Both the position numbers and the translations under genes were made by a program. This document shows, piece after piece, positions 58,612-64,000 of a stretch of 64,000 nt of DNA. This DNA is from Sporisorium sorghi (taxonomy: Eukaryota; Basidiomycota; Ustilaginomycetes; Ustilaginales; Ustilaginaceae). Below the pieces are notes generated by a model. The model made no database searches, was not told the origin of the DNA, and worked only from the letters and a program-made list of their open reading frames with translations. The DNA is taken from assembly GCA_023212695.1 (NCBI GenBank), contig JALCCG010000074.1:17123-81122 (forward strand), in the 5' to 3' direction. Every line of letters starts with the position of its first letter. The stretch's first letter is position 1.

Positions 58612-58662
58612 AAAAGGGGCATCCCAAGGTCTTTGATGGCCTGGGGGCCCCTTTATTTTTTT
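58612..58662 (+). terminator. Terminator after gyrB
   Basis: AAAGGGGC at 58613-58620 pairs with GCCCCTTT at 58647-58654, with an inner CCAAGG/GGCCTGG pairing, then ATTTTTTT. Confidence 0.85.
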
Positions 58663-58758
58663 GCCAACATTGTCTTATCATCAGGGAATATGATTCTCAC
58701 GTACTTGTTATACAAACCGTTCAAGCTTTATCAGGACCGAATCGTACGACAGTAGGGG

Positions 58759-59562
58759 TTAGTTCGCTTTTTTCTTGCTGGATAACTTGCGACCGTAGGC
58801 GTCAGCATATTTTTTAACCTGTTTATAGACGCTTGGATCTTTGAAAAATTTCTTGAACGGGAATAGTGCAGGTTTAGTATTAACCTCCAAAATCCAGATG
58901 TTCCACCGTTCATCGATGGCAACGTCAAGACCGATCTCTTTCAGATTGGGATAGGATTTCTGCAGCTGAGCCGCGACGTTAACCCCGAGCACATTCAGCT
59001 CTCTTCGGATGTTCTCTGCTTCTTGTGCTGTCATATGCTCAATCATCAGCGGTTTATAGTGTTGGGCAACACCGCCGCTGTGGTGGTTGGTAATGATTTT
59101 GTTCTTGGCTGCCACCCGGCCAATAATGCCCGTGCTCACCCATTGACCCGATGGACTCTTCTGTGTAAGTACTCGAAGATCGAAGGGGCGCCCTTTATGA
59201 CGAAGCAGATGAATCCCTTGCTGAATCAGATACTCTTGGCCTTGAAACAGAGCGTTCAGTGTTTTATGGAGACTCTCGAGGGAGGTAAACACATCGTTCT
59301 TTTGGTCATAACGAAGCCTGTAGGAAGCAGTTGAGGTCCCGGTAGGTTCAGCGTTTAGGGAATGGAGCTGTTCGACTGACATGACGCCGATGCCGTAGGT
59401 CCCCCGATCCGGCTTAATATACACAAGCGTGTGCGTATTAAGCATATCTTCAAGCGCCTCCATAGAATATTGGCGGGTAGAGGGAATATAAGAGGCGAGA
59501 CCTTTATTGTTCAAGAGTATTTTCGTTTTCGCCCATTTACTTGCAACGCGTTGTATAGCCAA
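58759..59562 (-). CDS. YheC/YheD-type ATP-grasp protein (spore-coat associated family)
   Basis: 267 aa. ATP-grasp features are visible: LVYIKPDRGTYGIGVM, the FDLRVLTQKSPSGQW segment, and the C-terminal metal-binding IWILEVNTKPAL. The YheC/YheD family is linked to endospore coats, but the substrate is unknown. Start TTG, about 10 nt after AAGG; no ATG fits. It is the only minus-strand gene right of the origin and splits gyrB from gyrA, which are usually adjacent. Confidence 0.85.
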   Translation of the reverse strand: MAIQRVASKWAKTKILLNNKGLASYIPSTRQYSMEALEDMLNTHTLVYIKPDRGTYGIGVMSVEQLHSLNAEPTGTSTASYRLRYDQKNDVFTSLESLHKTLNALFQGQEYLIQQGIHLLRHKGRPFDLRVLTQKSPSGQWVSTGIIGRVAAKNKIITNHHSGGVAQHYKPLMIEHMTAQEAENIRRELNVLGVNVAAQLQKSYPNLKEIGLDVAIDERWNIWILEVNTKPALFPFKKFFKDPSVYKQVKKYADAYGRKLSSKKKAN

Positions 59563-59850
59563 CCATCTTCATCCTTTCCGGCCGTGTGATGTGTGACAGG
59601 ATTTTGCCTGTCTCGTAACAAAAGGTCATGTTTATCCGAGCTCATATGAAAGATTTGGACCGACTCCAGCAAGAGAGGCTGCACCCGGAAAACATAGGAC
59701 AAGTATGACAAACAGTGGTATAATATAAAGATGTGATGATTCGAAAAAGTTCTTTGCAATGCATTGTATGTGAAAAGCGGCACGGAGGACAGGGCGTATA
59801 TCCCGGTATCCGGGCAAAAATCATTCTTTCACTATCCATCCCGGGTTTAA
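59563..59850. other. Non-coding region between the ATP-grasp gene and the gyrA promoter
   Basis: Divergent upstream region. It contains a lone TATAAT at 59719-59724 with AGGACA 17 nt upstream, a possible extra plus-strand start about 245 bp before gyrA. Nothing else is recognisable. Confidence 0.4.
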
Positions 59851-59879
59851 TTGTGCGCGGTTTGTGAAAGTAATATAAT
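59851..59879 (+). promoter_or_regulatory. gyrA promoter
   Basis: TTGTGC, 17-nt spacer, perfect TATAAT, about 90 bp before the start codon. Confidence 0.7.
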
Positions 59880-59971
59880 AAAGGTTAGTGCGTTTCTAGG
59901 TTTCTGATCACTATTCTGCTTTTTTCACATAGATCAAGGCATGGTTGATAGGAAAATGAAGGAGGTCCAGC

Positions 59972-62470
59972 ATGGCGGAAGAAAATTTCTCCCAAATCAA
60001 AGATCGGGACATTGGTACCGAGATGCGCGAGTCCTTTATGGATTACGCGATGAGCATCATTGTCAGCCGGGCTTTGCCGGATGTACGGGACGGAATGAAG
60101 CCAGTACACCGTCGTATTTTATATGCGATGTCTGAACTCGGAATGGCCCCGGATAAACCGCATAAGAAATCGGCAAGAATCGTTGGCGAGGTTATCGGTA
60201 AGTACCACCCTCACGGTGACTCCGCAGTTTATGAATCCATGGTTCGGATGGCGCAGGACTTCTCCATGCGTTACATGCTTGTTGACGGTCACGGAAACTT
60301 CGGTTCCATTGACGGCGATATGGCAGCGGCTATGCGGTATACAGAGGCGCGTTTATCGAAAATTGCCATGGAAATGCTGCGTGATATTAATAAAGAGACT
60401 ATAGACTTTGCTCCAAACTATGATGGTGAGGAACATGAACCGGTTGTTCTTCCTGCGCGTTATCCTAACTTGCTGGTAAACGGCGTATCAGGAATCGCAG
60501 TAGGTATGGCCACCAATATTCCACCTCATAATCTTGGTGAAGTTATCGATGGGGTTCAGGCGATGATTCGTAATCCTGACATCACACCGATGGAGCTGAT
60601 GGAATATATCCAAGGTCCGGATTTCCCTACAGCGGGTTTTATCCTTGGACGTGAAGGTATTCGTCAAGCCTATCGCACCGGTCGCGGTTCCGTTACGATG
60701 CGGGCGAAGGCAACGATTGAAGAGAATAACAACAAGGCGCGCATTGTCGTTCATGAGATTCCATATCAGGTGAACAAGGCTCGTCTGGTCGAGAAGATTG
60801 CCGAGTTGGTTCGTGACAAGCGGATTGACGGAATTACGGATCTCCGGGATGAATCGGATCGTAACGGTATGCGGATCGTGATTGAGCTGCGCCGGGATGT
60901 CAACCCGAATGTCGTGTTGAATAACCTCTATAAACATACGGCCATGCAGTCGAATTTCGGTATTAACATGCTTGCCATTGTTAACAATGAGCCGAAAATT
61001 TTGAACCTGCGGGACGTGTTGTTCTACTATCTGGAGCACCAAGTCATCGTTATTCGCCGCCGTACCGAGTTCGAACTCAGAAAGGCGGAAGCGCGTGCCC
61101 ACATCCTCGAAGGTTTGCGGATTGCGCTGGATCACCTTGATGAGGTCATTGCGCTCATTCGTGCGTCCCAGACGACAGAGGCCGCTCGCGAGGGCTTGAT
61201 TGAACGTTTTGGTCTTAGTCAAGAGCAGGCGCAGGCCATTCTGGATATGCGTTTGCAGCGTCTGACTGGTCTCGAACGCGAGAAAATTGAGAATGAATAC
61301 CAGGAGCTTCTTGCCAAAATCGCGGAACTGCGCGAAATTTTGGCGAACGAGCATCTTGTGCTTCAGATCATCAATGATGAGCTTCAAGAGATTAAAGAGC
61401 GCTTCTCCGACGAGCGCCGTACAGAGATTACGGTTGGGGAAGACAGCATCCTGGATGAGGATCTGATTCCACGGGAAGAAGTGATCATCACCATTACGCA
61501 TACCGGTTATATCAAGCGTCTGCCTGCGAACACGTATCGCAGCCAGAAGCGGGGTGGACGTGGCGTCGTGGGGATGGACACGAAGAGCGAGGACTTTGTT
61601 GAGCATCTCTTCGTGACGAATTCTCACCATTACCTCATGTTCTTCACGGACAAAGGGAAGGCGTATCGACTGAAAGCCTATGAGATTCCGGAGCTTAGTC
61701 GTACGGCACGCGGAACACCGATCATCAACCTGATTCAGATTGAGCAGGGTGAATCGATTAATGCCGTGATCCCGGTGGAGAACTTTGATAGCGATAATTT
61801 CCTGTTCTTTGCCACACGCCAAGGTGTTGTCAAGAAAACCCCGCTTGAGGATTATGTGAATATCCGCAAGGGCGGTCTGATTGCAATTAACCTGCGCGAG
61901 GATGATTCCTTGATTGAGGTCAAGCTGACAGACGGTCAGCAGGAGATCATTATAGGAACGGCGCAGGGAATGTCCATCCGCTTCAAGGAGAGCGATGTGC
62001 GCTCGATGGGAAGAAGTGCGACAGGCGTAAAAGGGATTACGCTGGATGACGATGACGAAGTCATCGGCATGGACGTTGTGGATCGGGAGCTTGATATCCT
62101 CATTGTAACGACCAAAGGTTACGGCAAGCGGACGCCAGCGAGTGATTACCGCAGCCAGACCCGTGGCGGTAAAGGGATCAAGACGATTAATATTACGGAG
62201 AAGAATGGACCGGTTGTAGCATTGAAGGTCGTGAAATCGGAAGAAGATCTCATGATCATTACGTCTAGCGGTACCATTATCCGTACTAGCATGGAAGGCA
62301 TCTCCACCATGGGCCGTTATGCTCAGGGTGTGAAATTGATCAACATCCGTGAGGACGATTCTGTTGGTACGGTGTGCCGTGCGGATAAGAGCGATGATCC
62401 GGAACCGGATGATGAAGATGAAGAAGGCCAGGACGGCGACACAACGCCGACAGAGGCAACTGAAGAATAA
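59972..62470 (+). CDS. gyrA: DNA gyrase subunit A
   Basis: 832 aa. Breakage-reunion domain with catalytic Tyr123 in [10 protein letters not shown]; the quinolone-determining segment [17 protein letters not shown] has Ser84 and Glu88, the susceptible-type residues. The C-terminal beta-pinwheel includes the GyrA box QKRGGRG, which distinguishes it from ParC. An acidic tail (about 25 residues, mostly Asp/Glu) follows. AAGGAGG precedes the ATG. Confidence 0.98.
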   Translation: MAEENFSQIKDRDIGTEMRESFMDYAMSIIVSRALPDVRDGMKPVHRRILYAMSELGMAPDKPHKKSARIVGEVIGKYHPHGDSAVYESMVRMAQDFSMRYMLVDGHGNFGSIDGDMAAAMRYTEARLSKIAMEMLRDINKETIDFAPNYDGEEHEPVVLPARYPNLLVNGVSGIAVGMATNIPPHNLGEVIDGVQAMIRNPDITPMELMEYIQGPDFPTAGFILGREGIRQAYRTGRGSVTMRAKATIEENNNKARIVVHEIPYQVNKARLVEKIAELVRDKRIDGITDLRDESDRNGMRIVIELRRDVNPNVVLNNLYKHTAMQSNFGINMLAIVNNEPKILNLRDVLFYYLEHQVIVIRRRTEFELRKAEARAHILEGLRIALDHLDEVIALIRASQTTEAAREGLIERFGLSQEQAQAILDMRLQRLTGLEREKIENEYQELLAKIAELREILANEHLVLQIINDELQEIKERFSDERRTEITVGEDSILDEDLIPREEVIITITHTGYIKRLPANTYRSQKRGGRGVVGMDTKSEDFVEHLFVTNSHHYLMFFTDKGKAYRLKAYEIPELSRTARGTPIINLIQIEQGESINAVIPVENFDSDNFLFFATRQGVVKKTPLEDYVNIRKGGLIAINLREDDSLIEVKLTDGQQEIIIGTAQGMSIRFKESDVRSMGRSATGVKGITLDDDDEVIGMDVVDRELDILIVTTKGYGKRTPASDYRSQTRGGKGIKTINITEKNGPVVALKVVKSEEDLMIITSSGTIIRTSMEGISTMGRYAQGVKLINIREDDSVGTVCRADKSDDPEPDDEDEEGQDGDTTPTEATEE

Positions 62471-62477
62471 CGAAGTA

Positions 62478-62517
62478 AGAGGGTATAGATGCAGATTTGC
62501 ATCTATGCTCTTTTTTT
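62478..62517 (+). terminator. Terminator after gyrA
   Basis: AGAG..TATAGATGCA / TGCATCTATG..CTCT with loop GATT, followed by seven T. Confidence 0.9.
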
Positions 62518-62550
62518 GTGCTTTTGGATTACAAATTCAGGGAATTGGTA

Positions 62551-62580
62551 TTGTACAGGCTGCGGAAGTCGAACTATAAT
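62551..62580 (+). promoter_or_regulatory. Promoter of the HD-GYP gene
   Basis: TTGTAC, 18-nt spacer, perfect TATAAT, about 60 bp before the start codon. Confidence 0.65.
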
Positions 62581-62642
62581 ATGTATAATATAAGGTGAAG
62601 TTTGCTGCCATGGTGCAGCCTAATAGATGGAGAGGGTTGATC

Positions 62643-63755
62643 ATGACGATCAAAGCCGTGAATGAAGTGGTGGCTGGTGTGAAGCTGGCTAAAGATGTGC
62701 ACACGCCTCTTGGAGGATTGTTGCTTCAAAAAGGAAAGGTCTTGCTTCCGCGGGATCTGGAAGTACTCAAAGCTTTTATGGTGGATCAGGTTGCTGTAGA
62801 GTCCGTAGAAGCAGATAGTACAAGAATACCAACTGTAAAATCTGCAGGGCAGAAGCCGTCGCTGATTTTTACAGGGAGTCAGCAGGGGGATGGGACCGAA
62901 GAGGCACCCGTTCGAAAAGACCTTCCCCTGCACGAAGAGTACGACAAAACCATGATCTTGGTCAAAAACTGTTATCAATCTGCAATAACGGGCGAGCTTC
63001 GAATGTATGAGGTTCGTAATCAGCTGGATAATTTGCTGAAGCATCAGCAGGATTATCATATTCTCAAATTTATTCCACGCATGACAAATCGTCATGATTA
63101 CCGGTATCACAGCGCTGTGCTCTGTGCCCTTTCTTCATATAAGCTGGCACAGTGGGTAGGGCTTCCGCAGAAAGACTGGATGCAAGTGGCTTTTGCGGGA
63201 CTGCTGCATGATATCGGCAATGCTAAAATTGATCCGATTGTGTTAAACAAACCTTCCAAACTAACCGAAGAAGAGAACGAGGAAGTGCGCCAGCATACAA
63301 CTTACGGATATCAGATCCTTAAGAATGTGGCGGCGGTGAATGAAGGGGTGCGGCTCGCGGCCCTGCAGCATCATGAAAAAGTAGATGGCTCAGGTTATCC
63401 GCTTCGTCTTGAAGGGAATAAGATTCATATCTATGCCAAAATCGTAGCCGTAACGGATATCTTTCATGCGATGACCCTGGACAAGTTTTATCGGAATGCC
63501 CAGTCTCCGTATCGAGTGCTGGAACAGATTCAGCTTGAAGCCTTCGGTAAACTGGATCCGAAGATCGTTCAGACCTTCATTCATAAAGTGACAGCCTTGC
63601 ATTCAGGAACCAGGGTGCGTCTAAGCAATGGCAGCTCAGGGGAAATTGTATTTACCGACAGCCAGCATCCGACAAGGCCGATGGTATCGGTTCAAGGGGA
63701 GATTATCAATCTGGTGCAGCAGCGACAGCTCTATATAGAAGAAGTCATTTCCTAG
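62643..63755 (+). CDS. HD-GYP domain phosphodiesterase
   Basis: 370 aa. An N-terminal small domain of about 50 residues resembles the DUF3391-like or regulator-type lead often seen before HD-GYP. The HD-GYP core has His156, HDIGNAKIDP with His189-Asp190, HH at 243-244, and DGSGYP at 248-253, then TDIFHAMT. All metal ligands appear present, so c-di-GMP hydrolysis is plausible. The usual HDIGK Lys is Asn192 here, with the Lys two residues on. A short C-terminal beta domain follows (VRLSNGSSGEIVFTD). The ATG at 62643 has GAGAGGG 6 nt upstream. Confidence 0.9.
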   Translation: MTIKAVNEVVAGVKLAKDVHTPLGGLLLQKGKVLLPRDLEVLKAFMVDQVAVESVEADSTRIPTVKSAGQKPSLIFTGSQQGDGTEEAPVRKDLPLHEEYDKTMILVKNCYQSAITGELRMYEVRNQLDNLLKHQQDYHILKFIPRMTNRHDYRYHSAVLCALSSYKLAQWVGLPQKDWMQVAFAGLLHDIGNAKIDPIVLNKPSKLTEEENEEVRQHTTYGYQILKNVAAVNEGVRLAALQHHEKVDGSGYPLRLEGNKIHIYAKIVAVTDIFHAMTLDKFYRNAQSPYRVLEQIQLEAFGKLDPKIVQTFIHKVTALHSGTRVRLSNGSSGEIVFTDSQHPTRPMVSVQGEIINLVQQRQLYIEEVIS

Positions 63756-63769
63756 TTTTAAAAAAAGGG

Positions 63770-63799
63770 TTGACCTACATAAGAATGCTGTGATATATT
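63770..63799 (+). promoter_or_regulatory. rRNA operon promoter P1
   Basis: TTGACC, 18-nt spacer, TATATT, followed by T-rich sequence. About 90 bp upstream of P2. Confidence 0.65.
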
Positions 63800-63867
63800 A
63801 TTTCTTGCCGCTTCTGAGCGGATATATATCGCAGCTTTCATTGAAAGAAAGTTTTTCAAAAAAAAGC

Positions 63868-63896
63868 TTGCTAAGTACTTGAGAGTGTGATATATT
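63868..63896 (+). promoter_or_regulatory. rRNA operon promoter P2
   Basis: TTGCTA, 17-nt spacer, TATATT. The stretch GTGATATATTAT around the -10 is identical to that of P1, as in tandem rrn promoters. Confidence 0.7.
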
Positions 63897-63903
63897 ATAA
63901 GAG

Positions 63904-64000
63904 TTGCTGGTGCGAACGAGAAGCACCGACAACGAAGAAGTTGATCTTTGAAAACTGAACAACGAGTGAGTAAAACGGACCACTTCGGTGGAACGTTGAA
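63904..64000 (+). promoter_or_regulatory. rRNA operon leader with boxA-like element
   Basis: The leader RNA contains a hairpin GGTGC/GCACC near 63909-63927, the TGATCTTTGAAAACTGAAC element (63942-63960) typical of Bacillales rRNA leaders for antitermination and processing, and CCACTTCGGTGG near the end. The 16S gene itself must start just beyond the window. Confidence 0.75.

Noticed and set aside
60488..61822. A 444-codon minus-strand open frame inside gyrA
   Set aside because: Antisense shadow of gyrA, no ribosome site and atypical composition.

Overview
The window is a chromosomal segment around the replication origin of a low-to-moderate-GC, spore-forming Firmicute, most likely a Paenibacillus. 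This genus call is an inference from gene order, the oriC architecture (DnaA boxes, AT-rich trio-like unwinding region between dnaA and dnaN), two ParB parS sites, spore genes (yyaC, a YheC/YheD coat-type protein) and protein sequence style. No database comparison was possible.

Layout. Left of the origin, genes run mostly on the minus strand. In order they are: walK (cut by the window edge) and walR; an M23/LysM/G5 cell-wall peptidase; an unrecognised acidic membrane-anchored protein; a plus-strand island that reads as the haem-sensing HssRS two-component system with its HrtBA efflux pump, including an HssR-type direct repeat; purA behind a PurR-type operator; the block mazG-like / yybS / gdpP / rplI / replicative helicase; a CBS protein; an LCP wall-polymer transferase; a DD-carboxypeptidase; a five-gene oligopeptide ABC operon; a divergent SRAP (YedK-like) protein; rpsF-ssb-rpsR; yjzC; tRNA-Ser; yyzM; an MscS channel; a DUF3343 protein; yyaC; a DUF4446 protein; a cysteine-desulfurase-like enzyme; parB-parA; noc; rsmG-mnmG-mnmE; and jag-yidC-rnpA-rpmH.

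The most unusual part lies between rpmH and dnaA (45.4-52.3 kb). In most Firmicutes these two genes are direct divergent neighbours. Here a complete gluconate block (6-phosphogluconate dehydrogenase, GntR regulator, GntP permease, gluconokinase) plus one unknown membrane protein sits between them. DnaA boxes occur on both sides of the block: a short cluster next to rpmH and a large cluster in front of dnaA. This suggests that an ancestral origin intergenic region was split.

Right of the origin, genes run on the plus strand in the classical order dnaA-dnaN-yaaA-recF-remB-gyrB-gyrA, interrupted by one minus-strand ATP-grasp spore-type gene. An HD-GYP phosphodiesterase follows. The window ends in the tandem promoters and leader of an rRNA operon, before the 16S gene itself.

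Together the region encodes replication initiation and elongation, chromosome segregation, tRNA modification, membrane protein insertion, wall homeostasis and nucleotide signalling, with accessory modules for haem detoxification, peptide uptake and gluconate use.
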